Shown: piece by piece, positions 1-7,941 of the stretch | How positions within the stretch are numbered: the first letter of the stretch is position 1 | Layout: every line of letters begins with the position of its first letter | Source of the DNA: JABSOG01 sp041583135 | GTDB taxonomy: Bacteria > Pseudomonadota > Gammaproteobacteria > Enterobacterales > Alteromonadaceae | Direction of reading: 5' to 3' | DNA: 24,962 bases | Assembly: GCA_041583135.1 (NCBI GenBank) | Contig: JBFHGJ010000085.1 | Coordinates: 1 to 24,962, forward strand | Notes under the pieces: model-generated | Databases searched by the model: none | Seen by the model: the letters and a program-made list of their open reading frames with translations, nothing else | What the model was told of the DNA's origin: nothing | Made by a program: the position numbers and the translations under genes

Positions 1-71
1 AAGCAATATGACACCATTGTCTAGTACCCGAGGCGATAACTTTTTGACTTTTTTGGTGTCAATTATTGCTT
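1..71. repeat. Inverted repeat / hairpin at the left edge of the window
   Basis: Positions 1-16 and 54-71 are complementary. The inner arms, TGACACCA (9-16) and TGGTGTCA (54-61), pair perfectly. The outer arms, AAGCAATA (1-8) and TATTGCTT (64-71), also pair perfectly, with a two-base bulge at 62-63. The loop is about 37 bases and ends in a T-rich stretch. The pairing reaches the very first base of the window, so the structure may continue to the left. It could be the end of a mobile element or a structured intergenic repeat. Nothing in it codes. Confidence 0.5.
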
Positions 72-179
72 GTAACTAATTGAGGTTAAAGGAAGTTGTA
101 GGAGATCGCCCTACACTTTTGGTGGATATTGGCTATGTCTAATGCAGGACCTAGGTGATTGGCTACATTGGTCTCCAAA

Positions 180-208
180 ACTCAATTAAACATTGAGTAA
201 TTTTTTGT
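180..208 (+). terminator. Possible rho-independent terminator of an upstream plus-strand gene
   Basis: ACTCAAT (180-186) and ATTGAGT (192-198) form a perfect 7-bp stem with a 5-base loop. A run of six T follows at 201-206. The stem is short and AT-rich, so termination may be weak. It lies about 70 bases before the Rpn gene and would separate that gene from anything to the left. Confidence 0.35.
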
Positions 209-278
209 TCCCAACTGGCAAAGAGAACATCTTCAACTAAACTGTATAAATAACCATTGTAATTTAGCCAGTAAAGTT

Positions 279-1482
279 ATGAAGTTTTCAACCAACCCCC
301 ATGATAGTTTTGTGCGCGCCATGATGGCTAACATGACAGTGGCTAAAGCCTTTTTTACACGTTATTTGCCCTCGCAGATAGTCAATGTTTTAGATATCAA
401 CTCGATAAGACTTGAAGATGGCACCTATGTCGATAGTAGACTACAAAAGTCGTTAAGTGATTTGGTTTATGATTGCCGTTATTTAGAACCTAAAGGTTCT
501 GTCGGCGCCAAGATTGTGCTTTTGGTCGAACATCAGTCAACACCACAAAAGTTACTGCCTTTTAGAGTATATCATTATATGTTCAGCCTTCTTAATCGCC
601 AGCTAAAAGCGCGTCATAAAAAGCACAGTACATCGCAACTACCAGCGGTATATGCACTTGTACTATATAATGGCAAACAAAGCCCCTACCCGTATTCTTT
701 GCTTTTATCTGATTGCTTTGATGACCCCCATAACATCATGAAACCGCTGTTTACCGAAGCGATACCTCTGATAGACCTTAACCAGGAAAATGACCAAGAG
801 CTTAAAGAATTGAAATGGCTTGGCATCCAATCTTTGGCGCTTAAATATGCCAGAGACAAAGACCCATCTACTTTGCTGCAATTGCTCGTCAAAATATTTA
901 AGACCATTGACTATCAAGAACCAAATGCTCGTGACTTGTTAAATACGGCGTTTAGTTATATTCTGAGTAGGGCCTGTTTACCTTTCGACGTCGAGCTCTG
1001 GAATGACTGAAAAAGCGTCCAGGCAAGGCGCGACGACCGACGTTTAGTTGTTCTAAATAAGGGAGGAGCAACGCAGTATGGCGTTTTTTCAGCCATTCCC
1101 CGAAGGGCTGTGGCCATTTTGTCCACTAACTGCGTTACGGCTCGCTCGAATAGAACAACTATTCCACACTCCCCGCGCCTTGATATTGAACAAAATGACC
1201 TACAGCAGGGCCGACGCTGAAAGGTAAACAGGCCCTAGTGAAGCTGAAAGCTTCAATCAGTTGATTGAACATTGCAGCGATTTGCCGCAAACGACCAAAG
1301 GTGAATTTATGACAGTAGCAGAGTTGTTACGTGAAGAAGGCAAAGTAGAGGGTCGCGAGGCAACCCAATTGGACATTGCTGCCAAACTGCTTAAAGAAGG
1401 AGCTGAACCTCGTTTTGTCGCTAAGATAACTGAGTTGGATCTTGCCAAAGTAGAACAGCTAAAACAACAAGTTAAAGATTAG
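279..1482 (+). pseudogene. Rpn-family recombination-promoting nuclease (PD-(D/E)XK), interrupted by a MITE
   Basis: The Rpn/YhgA-like family consists of PD-(D/E)XK nucleases of about 300 residues that promote RecA-independent recombination. The N-terminal part (279-967) shows the family opening FVRAMMANMTVAKAFF. It also carries the nuclease core, with Asp61 (SDLVYD) and Glu84-x-Gln86 (LLVEHQS). The frame then enters an inserted element at 970 and stops at 1008-1010 inside it. The missing C-terminus lies at 1238-1482 and includes LLREEGKVEGRE, a typical Rpn tail. Deleting 970-1237 (element plus one TA) joins the two halves in frame with no other change and gives about 311 residues. As it stands the gene encodes a truncated 243-residue product that may still contain the nuclease fold. 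The start at 279 has only a weak ribosome site (GTAAAG). A TATAAA at 245-250 could be a -10 box, but I see no good -35. Confidence 0.85.
968..1237. mobile_element. MITE-like non-autonomous element (266 bp, TA target duplication)
   Basis: The left end TAGGGCCTGTTTACCTTTC (968-986) is the exact reverse complement of the right end at 1219-1237. With a TA target duplication (968-969 and 1236-1237), the element is 970-1235 with 17-bp perfect terminal inverted repeats. Weaker similarity extends inward (CGACG on both sides). Inside, three further perfect inverted pairs nest around the same centre, about 1103: 1024-1032 with 1174-1182, 1046-1055 with 1151-1160, and 1070-1077 with 1129-1136. The whole unit can therefore fold as one long imperfect hairpin. 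A second, overlapping pair is 1000-1017 with 1082-1099 (16 of 18 match). There is no transposase or other credible ORF. A TA duplication is typical of IS630/Tc1-mariner-type transposition, so such an enzyme elsewhere in the genome is the likely mobiliser. This is inference. Confidence 0.85.
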
Positions 1483-1495
1483 TCAAACTAATTTC
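1477..1495. terminator. Weak hairpin between convergent genes
   Basis: ATTAGT (1478-1483) and ACTAAT (1487-1492) form a 6-bp stem with a 3-base loop, overlapping the Rpn stop codon. Only short T runs follow on either strand. It is the best hairpin I see between the convergent Rpn gene and the minus-strand operon, whose last stop is at 1573-1575. It is not a convincing terminator for a 23-kb operon. The rest of 1496-1572 shows nothing but a 16-base near-palindrome at 1510-1525. Confidence 0.2.
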
Positions 1496-1572
1496 AATGC
1501 GCCGCTGTTAGCATGCATGTATGCTGATTAATAACGCCATCTAAACCAGTTCAACCTCCAATCCCTAACCTA

Positions 1573-2274
1573 TCAATCCCCTTGCAACACAAAATCCACC
1601 GCCGCTTGAGCTAAAATTCGGCCAGGATTGGTGAGCTTGATGCCGTAGTGTTTTTCGTCCACCACCAAAGGCAGCTCAGTACAGCCGAGTATGATTGGCA
1701 TATCGTATTGTTCGATTAGGGCTTTGAGGGTTTGTCTTGGCTGCGCTAAGTCGATATTGGCTTTAACCTGATAAATCAAGGTCATCAGTTGGGCCTGCTG
1801 CTTATCGCTTGGTACCGCCATTTTGATCCCGCGCTTTGCCAGAGCCACTCGATAGATGCCACTACGATAAGTGGCCTGTGTGGCAAATAACATTACCTCG
1901 CGCTCTTTGTCCAAACGATGGTCAAGATGCCGTGCAACTTCATCAATCATATTAAGCACAGGAATCTTAAGCGCCAATGCCACTTCGTTGAGGTATTGAT
2001 GGGCGCCGTTGCACGGCAGTATCACCACATCAGCCCCGCCGCGCTCAAGCGCCTTACCTGTCTCAACCAGATATTCGGCCAAATGCCGTTGTTGCTCGGC
2101 CGTGACGGCGTTTGATCTATCGGGTATCTTGGGGTTTGAATAGATCAAGGTAGCAATATGGTCTTGCTCGGTAGGCGCCTCGGTCAACTGCAAAATATAT
2201 TCATATAAGTCCATGGTGGCGCGAGGACCCATGCCCCCAAGCACACCAATGACTTTATGTTTGCCGACAAACAT
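1573..2274 (-). CDS. Aspartate/glutamate racemase family protein
   Basis: This is a cofactor-independent Asp/Glu racemase-superfamily protein of 233 residues, the normal length. It interconverts L- and D-acidic amino acids using two cysteines. Visible landmarks are the N-terminal GGMGPRAT (residues 13-20), SNPKIPDRS, the first catalytic Cys88 in LPCNGAH, and the second Cys198 in LGCTELPL. Both cysteines are present, so the protein should be active. It is the last gene of the operon, and its ATG lies 3 bases after the permease stop, with GAGGG upstream as ribosome site. Being in an NRPS operon suggests it supplies D-Asp or D-Glu to the peptide, since no epimerization domain is seen in the visible part of the synthetase. 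It could instead act on a related substrate: the family also includes hydantoin racemases and decarboxylases, though the two-cysteine pattern favours racemization. Confidence 0.88.
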   Translation of the reverse strand: MFVGKHKVIGVLGGMGPRATMDLYEYILQLTEAPTEQDHIATLIYSNPKIPDRSNAVTAEQQRHLAEYLVETGKALERGGADVVILPCNGAHQYLNEVALALKIPVLNMIDEVARHLDHRLDKEREVMLFATQATYRSGIYRVALAKRGIKMAVPSDKQQAQLMTLIYQVKANIDLAQPRQTLKALIEQYDMPIILGCTELPLVVDEKHYGIKLTNPGRILAQAAVDFVLQGD

Positions 2275-2277
2275 TCA

Positions 2278-4701
2278 CTATTGCCCTCTAAGCGCGTGAA
2301 TGGCCGGTTTGTTGACATATTGCGCGAGCGGCAAATAACAGGCGATAAAGGTAATAACGCTGATCGACGCTAAGGTCAAAACATACACCAGCACCGAATC
2401 GATACCCAAATAGGCGCCCAATACATCGGCTTTTAGGGCGTAGATCGCCACCAACAGCAACAGCCCAAAGCCAAGCCCCCAACAGACCGGTTTGGCGTTG
2501 TCTTTAAGCAGTAGCTTAATCAACATGCCTTTGGTTGCACCTATGGCCATGCGGGTACCAATCTCCGTTCTGCGCAATTGCGTACTATAGCTGACGATAC
2601 CATATAACCCCACTGCCGCAATAAACAAGCTAAGCAATGCCAATACAGCCGTCACAACCGTGGTCATATACTGAGGAAACAACCGTTCAAACTTAAGCTG
2701 TGCCAAGTCATCTAACCGCCCTACAGAAAAACGCGGATCGACATCGGTCAACACCGATACTACCTGTTCCGAGGTCAGCTTTTGACCGGGTTTTAGCTTG
2801 ATGATGGCACTCCCCAAACCTAAAGATGCCGGTACATAGGCACGGTATTCAGGCTTGGTTTGACCGGGCATGGTCACCGATTTGACCACGGCTACCACGG
2901 TATAGGCACGATTGCGGCGCCCCAGCAGTTTCATGCCAACAGCACTACCGTCTTTGGCCATGGCTTTGGCCAACTCATCATTGATCACAATGCGTGGCGC
3001 ATAGCTTTTCTGATCAAGCTCACCAAACAACTCTCCTTCGAGTACCGGCTGACCTATCATGTCAAAGTAGTCTCGCGACACGGTTTGATAACGCACAAAA
3101 AAGCGTTCGCCCGAGCTTTCTTCGCGGAAATTGTTGACGCTAAAGCGGCTAAGCGGAGAGTAGCTACGCACAACCCTCTCAACCTGCGGCAACTGCTCAA
3201 GACGGGTTTGCAAGTCGGCCATAATGGGTTTTAGTTCATTGTCACCCGGCCACTGGGCTTGGTTGAATGATAAGTTCAACCTCAGCATATTATCGATGTT
3301 AAAACCGCTGGGCTTTTGCAATATCTTGTAGGCATCGCTAAAGAGCACGCCGTTGACAAAAATCAAGCTGCTGGCCAAAGCCACTTGCGAGAAGATCAAA
3401 GTTGCACGCATTTTACGTGAAACCTGCACACCGGTGCCTTTACCACTGGATTGCAAAGTACGGTTAAGCTCACGGTAATTGATAGTACGACTACCCAACC
3501 AAGCAAAACACAGTGCAAAGGCAACCACTACGATAAGGGCAAACAATATGGTTATCGGCCCAAGCGTCACCTCATCGACCCGTGGGAAGATCCCCGCCAT
3601 CCATTGCTGCAAAACGCTAAAACCAAATGCCGCCATAGGTAAGGCCAACACAATGGAAAACAACATTAACTGCGCCGACTCGCCCAATAAGGTGTAGAAC
3701 AATCTACCCGGCGACGCCCCAAGGGCCGCTCTGATAGCCAACGTTCTATGTTGCTCGGCGGTACGGGACATCAAAACATTGGCAACATTGACAGTGGCAA
3801 TCAGCATCAAACCGGCAGCACCGGCAAGCAGCAACAATATGGCACCTGCGATATCCCCAAGAATATGAGATTTAAACGACACCAACTCAATGCCAAAACG
3901 CGCACCTTTAAAACGGTCAGAGCCTGTGGTGTTGGGTTGCCACAGTTGCGTCAGCTGCTGCTCTATGACATTCGCCACGGCATTGTCGGATTTGTCCGCT
4001 GGCTTTTTACCCACCAGCATAAACTGCCCGCTTAGGCGCTGCCAGTTGCGAGCCAGCCAGGAGCTGAGATTGTAATCCCAAGGCAGCCAAACGTCGGTTT
4101 TGATGCCGGTGCGATAAAGTTGCGGGTCGATAAAGCTTTTCGCCATCACCCCGATGACTTTAAAGCTGACACCGGAAAAATCCATCTGCTTGCCGATTAT
4201 CTGCGGATCAGCAGCAAATACGTCTTGCCACACCCGAAAACTAATCACTGCCACCGGCACATGTTTATCTACCCCTTGAGTGTCATCAAAACTGCGCCCC
4301 ATTGCCATGGGCGCCCCCACCATATCAAACCATTCAGGTGTAGCATAACCGGTATGAAGTGTCGGCTGTGCCGGATGATTGATCAGCACATCTTCGCCAA
4401 AAGACAACATTGCCGATTGTTCAAGCACCTGTTGCGATTTGTAAAATTCAACCATCGCCGGATATGCCCAAGCGCTGATGGTTTTGTTTGAACCTTCGGT
4501 GGTGATCTGCGGGTTGACCTTGTAAAGTCTGTGCTGATCGGGATATGGCAAAGGCTGTACCAGCAGCACATAGGCAAGGGTCAAAACACACAGAAGCGCC
4601 CCGGTTGTCATGCCCATGGTGGCGGTAATGGTAAAAATCAGCCCTGGCTTTTTCCTAAGCGCCTGCCAGCTTTGCTTTTGGTTATTCAGTATGCGATTCA
4701 T
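2278..4701 (-). CDS. FtsX/MacB-type ABC transporter permease (two FtsX domains)
   Basis: This 807-residue inner-membrane permease has duplicated MacB-PCD plus FtsX domains, about eight membrane segments in all. A first helix (about residues 21-48) is followed by QPLPYPDQHRL, a motif common in the large FtsX permeases. Then comes a periplasmic domain, a three-helix FtsX block around residues 280-405, a further helix near 435, a second periplasmic domain and a C-terminal FtsX block with ELRRTEIGTRMAIGA-like sequence (here LRRTEIGTRMAIGA). It has no nucleotide-binding domain. The ATPase is encoded just upstream, with a 4-base ATGA overlap, which indicates translational coupling. With that ATPase and the HlyD-type adaptor it should form a MacAB-like tripartite pump. 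The likely substrate, inferred from context only, is the NRPS product. An outer-membrane TolC-type channel is not in the window. Confidence 0.9.
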   Translation of the reverse strand: MNRILNNQKQSWQALRKKPGLIFTITATMGMTTGALLCVLTLAYVLLVQPLPYPDQHRLYKVNPQITTEGSNKTISAWAYPAMVEFYKSQQVLEQSAMLSFGEDVLINHPAQPTLHTGYATPEWFDMVGAPMAMGRSFDDTQGVDKHVPVAVISFRVWQDVFAADPQIIGKQMDFSGVSFKVIGVMAKSFIDPQLYRTGIKTDVWLPWDYNLSSWLARNWQRLSGQFMLVGKKPADKSDNAVANVIEQQLTQLWQPNTTGSDRFKGARFGIELVSFKSHILGDIAGAILLLLAGAAGLMLIATVNVANVLMSRTAEQHRTLAIRAALGASPGRLFYTLLGESAQLMLFSIVLALPMAAFGFSVLQQWMAGIFPRVDEVTLGPITILFALIVVVAFALCFAWLGSRTINYRELNRTLQSSGKGTGVQVSRKMRATLIFSQVALASSLIFVNGVLFSDAYKILQKPSGFNIDNMLRLNLSFNQAQWPGDNELKPIMADLQTRLEQLPQVERVVRSYSPLSRFSVNNFREESSGERFFVRYQTVSRDYFDMIGQPVLEGELFGELDQKSYAPRIVINDELAKAMAKDGSAVGMKLLGRRNRAYTVVAVVKSVTMPGQTKPEYRAYVPASLGLGSAIIKLKPGQKLTSEQVVSVLTDVDPRFSVGRLDDLAQLKFERLFPQYMTTVVTAVLALLSLFIAAVGLYGIVSYSTQLRRTEIGTRMAIGATKGMLIKLLLKDNAKPVCWGLGFGLLLLVAIYALKADVLGAYLGIDSVLVYVLTLASISVITFIACYLPLAQYVNKPAIHALRGQ

Positions 4702-5405
4702 GAGGCCGATTCCATCAACACATCTGAGTTTTCAATACTGCCGTCGAGCAGGTGTAGCTGTCTTTTCGCCATGTGGGCATAACGCGGATCATGGGTCACC
4801 ATGCAGATGGTGGTCCCACGGTCGTTAAGCTCCTGCAACACTTCGATAATTTGGTCACCGCTTTTCGAATCGAGGTTACCGGTAGGCTCGTCAACCAACA
4901 AAATCGCCGGGTCGGCAACCAAAGCTCGGGCAATGGCGATACGCTGCTGCTGACCACCAGAGAGCTGGTTGGGGTGATGGCTAATACGGTGGGCCATTTG
5001 CACCCACTCCAAGCATTGCTCAACCCGTTCGCGGATCTGTGCTTCGCTCTTAGGCTCAAGTGCATAACGTAATGGTAATGCCACGTTTTCAAACACCGAC
5101 AATTCATCGATGAGGTTAAACGACTGAAAGATAAAGCCGATTTTGCTGTTTCGAACTCTGGCCGCTTCGCTCAATCCGAGGCTGGCAACTTCTACGCCAT
5201 CGATGTAATACTCACCGCTACTGGGCACATCCAAAAGGCCCATAATCGACAAAAGGGTTGATTTACCACAACCGGAAGGGCCAGATATCGACACATACTC
5301 ACCTTGGCGAATGGTCAAATTGATATCTTTGAGCGCATGGGTCTCAACTTCTTCGGTCTCGAATACCTTGGCGATATTCTTCATTTGAATTTTGATATCT
5401 GTCAT
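4698..5405 (-). CDS. ABC transporter ATP-binding protein (LolD/MacB type)
   Basis: This 235-residue cytoplasmic ATPase belongs to the LolD/MacB group. It has all the ABC motifs: Walker A GPSGCGKST, Q-loop FIFQSFNL, signature LSGGQQQR, Walker B ILLVDEPTGNLDS and the switch histidine in VTHD. It powers the FtsX permease encoded directly downstream, whose start overlaps its stop by four bases (ATGA). The start at 5405 is supported by AGGAAAA eight bases upstream. It lies 20 bases after the aminotransferase stop. It is probably part of the efflux complex for the peptide or for self-protection. Such ATPases couple by mechanotransmission, moving periplasmic substrate through an adaptor rather than across the inner membrane. 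That mechanism would fit a product matured in the periplasm. Confidence 0.93.
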   Translation of the reverse strand: MTDIKIQMKNIAKVFETEEVETHALKDINLTIRQGEYVSISGPSGCGKSTLLSIMGLLDVPSSGEYYIDGVEVASLGLSEAARVRNSKIGFIFQSFNLIDELSVFENVALPLRYALEPKSEAQIRERVEQCLEWVQMAHRISHHPNQLSGGQQQRIAIARALVADPAILLVDEPTGNLDSKSGDQIIEVLQELNDRGTTICMVTHDPRYAHMAKRQLHLLDGSIENSDVLMESAS

Positions 5406-5425
5406 TGTTATTTTCCTGATGATTT

Positions 5426-6676
5426 TTAATTATTTACGTCCAGTCGCGTAGTTATCCATTGGGCCAGCCTTGCGACGCCCTGCTCTATTTGTTGTGGTTC
5501 ATAGTAGCTAAAGGACAAACGAATGGTTTTAGCCCACACCTCGGGCTCCACACTAAAAAAGCCAAGGGGCATAAAGATCACACCAAAGTCCTTTGCGCAG
5601 CTAAAGACATCGTCACAGGTGATCTCAAAAGGGAGTGCCAAACGCGCAAAATAACCGCCGCTAGGCACATGGATCTCAACCCCGGCTATCTCGCCGAGGT
5701 AACAATTGAGCGCCTGTTCTAAAGCATCTCGCTGTTTGGCGTATTGGGCAATGATAGGCGCCAAATGTTGCTCCAGACTATATTGCTGAGTCAACAAAAA
5801 CCCGCCGACAATGGCTTGCGTCAAGCCGCTGGTATTGACCGATACCGCCCCTTTTAGCGACTTAAGTGCTGCGGCGCTGTCTTGGCTGTTGTTTGGCACC
5901 AAGATAAAACCCACTCTAACGCCGGGACAGAAGGTTTTGGCAAACGAACCGATATAATAAACGATATCATGCTTATCGAGCGCCCTCAACGACAGTTGTC
6001 TAGCCTCATCACTGTAGTCAAAGCGGCCATAAGGGCTATCTTCCACCACTTCTAGGCCGCAGTCGTAACAAACCTCAAGCAGCTGAACTCTGGCATCAAA
6101 ATCAAGATGATAAGCCAGTGGATTATTAAAATCGGGATTGACGTATATCGCCACGGGATTAAGACCCTGCGCTTTTAATTGCGCCACTTTATCGGCCAAA
6201 CCAGCCCAATTGAAGCGGCCTTGCTGCTGCACGCTGTCAAAGCTCACCGCAACCACCTGCCGATGCACCGATTCGACAATTGCACTCAGTCCAATGTAAG
6301 CCGGGTCTAGGGTCAAGATCACATCGTTTTCATTCACCAAACGGTGCAGGCAATAGAGGCTAAGCGCTTCTTGAAAACCATTGCTGACAATAAACTGTTC
6401 GGCAGTTGCTTCAATTTGCTCATCACAGGCCAAATGCTTGGCCAGAATATCATTGATAATGCCCTCGGATGGGCCATATTCGCACAGGCTCGCCCACGCC
6501 TGCTGCTCACTCATCTGTCGATTGCCAACCAAGTGCTCGACAAAGCGTTGCTGATACTGTGGAAACTTATCAGGGTAAAAAAACTGCGGTTTGGGCCTGC
6601 CGGCAGCCAACGAGATGGCATTTGGAAACTCAATGGCCACCTCATTTAAAAAGCCCATCACTTGTTGTCTGTTCAT
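5426..6676 (-). CDS. PLP-dependent aminotransferase, HpgT-like (predicted Dpg-forming)
   Basis: This 416-residue fold-type I aminotransferase resembles HpgT/PgaT of glycopeptide clusters, which transaminate 4-hydroxy- and 3,5-dihydroxyphenylglyoxylate to Hpg and Dpg. Visible features are the opening FPNAISLAAGRP, the Asn in NPDFNNP, Asp213 and Tyr216 (VEDSPYGRF), the PLP lysine Lys247 in GSFAKTFCPG, and the carboxylate-binding Arg near 254. In this operon it would carry out the last step of Dpg synthesis after DpgC. No HmaS- or Hmo-like genes for Hpg are seen, which argues for Dpg rather than Hpg. It is not next to dpgABCD but sits among the transport genes. The fold and class are certain. 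The substrate is inferred from the sequence pattern and the neighbours. A 2-aminoadipate or aromatic aminotransferase of the same class would look similar. Confidence 0.85.
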   Translation of the reverse strand: MNRQQVMGFLNEVAIEFPNAISLAAGRPKPQFFYPDKFPQYQQRFVEHLVGNRQMSEQQAWASLCEYGPSEGIINDILAKHLACDEQIEATAEQFIVSNGFQEALSLYCLHRLVNENDVILTLDPAYIGLSAIVESVHRQVVAVSFDSVQQQGRFNWAGLADKVAQLKAQGLNPVAIYVNPDFNNPLAYHLDFDARVQLLEVCYDCGLEVVEDSPYGRFDYSDEARQLSLRALDKHDIVYYIGSFAKTFCPGVRVGFILVPNNSQDSAAALKSLKGAVSVNTSGLTQAIVGGFLLTQQYSLEQHLAPIIAQYAKQRDALEQALNCYLGEIAGVEIHVPSGGYFARLALPFEITCDDVFSCAKDFGVIFMPLGFFSVEPEVWAKTIRLSFSYYEPQQIEQGVARLAQWITTRLDVNN

Positions 6677-6693
6677 GCTATGTCACTCTGGGC

Positions 6694-7938
6694 TTATTCA
6701 ATACGCAACGATTGGCCGTTTTGCGCCAGCGACTGCAAGCCAGAGACGATAAACTGATCGGCCACCTCGGCGCCATCAACCACTTCGACATAGCGCCCCG
6801 CCAATCGTCCAAACCTCACCTGCTGAATGTTGGCAGCGGTTAAATCGCTATCCATTCGATAGAGCTGAACGCTGGTGTTGGCTCGCACATTGGCCGGTCG
6901 TTCCATGTAAACCACAGTATCCAAAGTTGCCGTCGTGATGCTGCCATCGACATTCATTTGTGGTCTTAGGCTCTTGGGCAATTCACCATCAAAAGCGATT
7001 TCAACATCGATGGTGTTTTCGGCAACCACAGGGTCAACCCGCACCACCTTGCCATTGATCACGTCCCCTTGGGCATTCACCTGTGCCTGCTGACCGATGG
7101 CAATATCTTGCGCTTGGGATTGAGGCACCTTAATCAGCGCCACCAAGTCGGTCATGCTGCCGATTTGGGCAATTTGTTCACCGTTGGATAAACGCTGACC
7201 AAGTTCCACGCTCAAGGTTTGCAACACGCCATCCATCGGCGCTTTGACGATAAGTTGGTCGAGCCTCTCTTGTGCCGAGGCCAATTTGCTTTCTTGTTGC
7301 TTGATCTGCTCACCTTGAATTTTCAGCGCCTCTTGGTGAGCATCGACCAATTTGTCGTAGCGCCGTTTTAAGATCTCCAAACGCCTTTTGAGCTGACGCT
7401 CAGAGAGTTTGCTTTGTTCAAAGGTCAATTTGGCAACCGTACCGCCTTCGATTAACGACGCTTCGATATCGGTCTTGAGTTTGGCCGCCTCAAAGTCGCT
7501 GCTCACCTGCTCGATTTTCGCCTGTTCATCAAGCAGTTCGCGCTCATTTGATAACTTCAATTGACGCAAGTTGGCCTTTAGTGATGCCAACTGCCATTTT
7601 TCGCTTTCAACTTGACGCTTCAGCTCAGAGTTTTCCATCGTCACAATGACGCTATCGCGCTTGACCAAAGCGCCCGGTCTCAACAGAATCTCTTTTACCG
7701 TGGCATCACTCATTGCAGTCAGCAGCTGCTTACGTCTTGAAACCAAGGTACCATAACCCTCGACTTTAACTTCCAAATCACCGCTTTTGACTGTGCTCAG
7801 CAAAATATCGCTGCGCTTAACGCTCGGGCCGGTAGAAATGTTGCTCACCAACAACGCAACGACCGCAACAGCCGCCGCAGCAAAAATATACTCCCGCTTA
7901 AAGCGGCGTTTGGTTGTTTTAGTTTTTTTAACGTCCAC
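6694..7938 (-). CDS. HlyD/MacA-type periplasmic adaptor protein
   Basis: This 414-residue membrane-fusion protein has a basic N-terminus, one membrane anchor (about residues 17-33), a lipoyl-like half-motif ending near residue 105, a long Lys/Gln/Glu-rich coiled coil (about 105-235), and then the second lipoyl half (VKAPMDGVLQ) and beta-barrel. It would link an inner-membrane transporter to an outer-membrane channel. Translation starts at GTG. A good ribosome site (AAAGGT) sits at the right distance and no ATG lies near. It follows the SyrD/PvdE-type exporter by 3 bases. The LolD-type ATPase and FtsX permease lie downstream after the aminotransferase gene, so it is best viewed as the MacA partner of that pair. 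The arrangement recalls PvdR-PvdT in pyoverdine secretion. Confidence 0.9.
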   Translation of the reverse strand: MDVKKTKTTKRRFKREYIFAAAAVAVVALLVSNISTGPSVKRSDILLSTVKSGDLEVKVEGYGTLVSRRKQLLTAMSDATVKEILLRPGALVKRDSVIVTMENSELKRQVESEKWQLASLKANLRQLKLSNERELLDEQAKIEQVSSDFEAAKLKTDIEASLIEGGTVAKLTFEQSKLSERQLKRRLEILKRRYDKLVDAHQEALKIQGEQIKQQESKLASAQERLDQLIVKAPMDGVLQTLSVELGQRLSNGEQIAQIGSMTDLVALIKVPQSQAQDIAIGQQAQVNAQGDVINGKVVRVDPVVAENTIDVEIAFDGELPKSLRPQMNVDGSITTATLDTVVYMERPANVRANTSVQLYRMDSDLTAANIQQVRFGRLAGRYVEVVDGAEVADQFIVSGLQSLAQNGQSLRIE

Positions 7939-7941
7939 GAT

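Noticed and set aside
1257..1482. A separate small gene after the MITE
   Set aside because: The frame is the C-terminal end of the Rpn gene and joins its first half exactly once the element is removed. It is better described as part of the broken gene.
1510..1525. Near-palindrome AGCATGCATGTATGCT as operon terminator
   Set aside because: The stem is only five to seven pairs and no T run follows on the minus strand. It could be a binding site or chance.
2860..4491. Several plus-strand ORFs of 60-124 codons within the permease gene
   Set aside because: They lie opposite a well-supported membrane protein gene, show no recognisable motifs and have low-complexity His/Arg-rich translations typical of antisense shadows. 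The same applies to plus-strand ORFs over the other operon genes.
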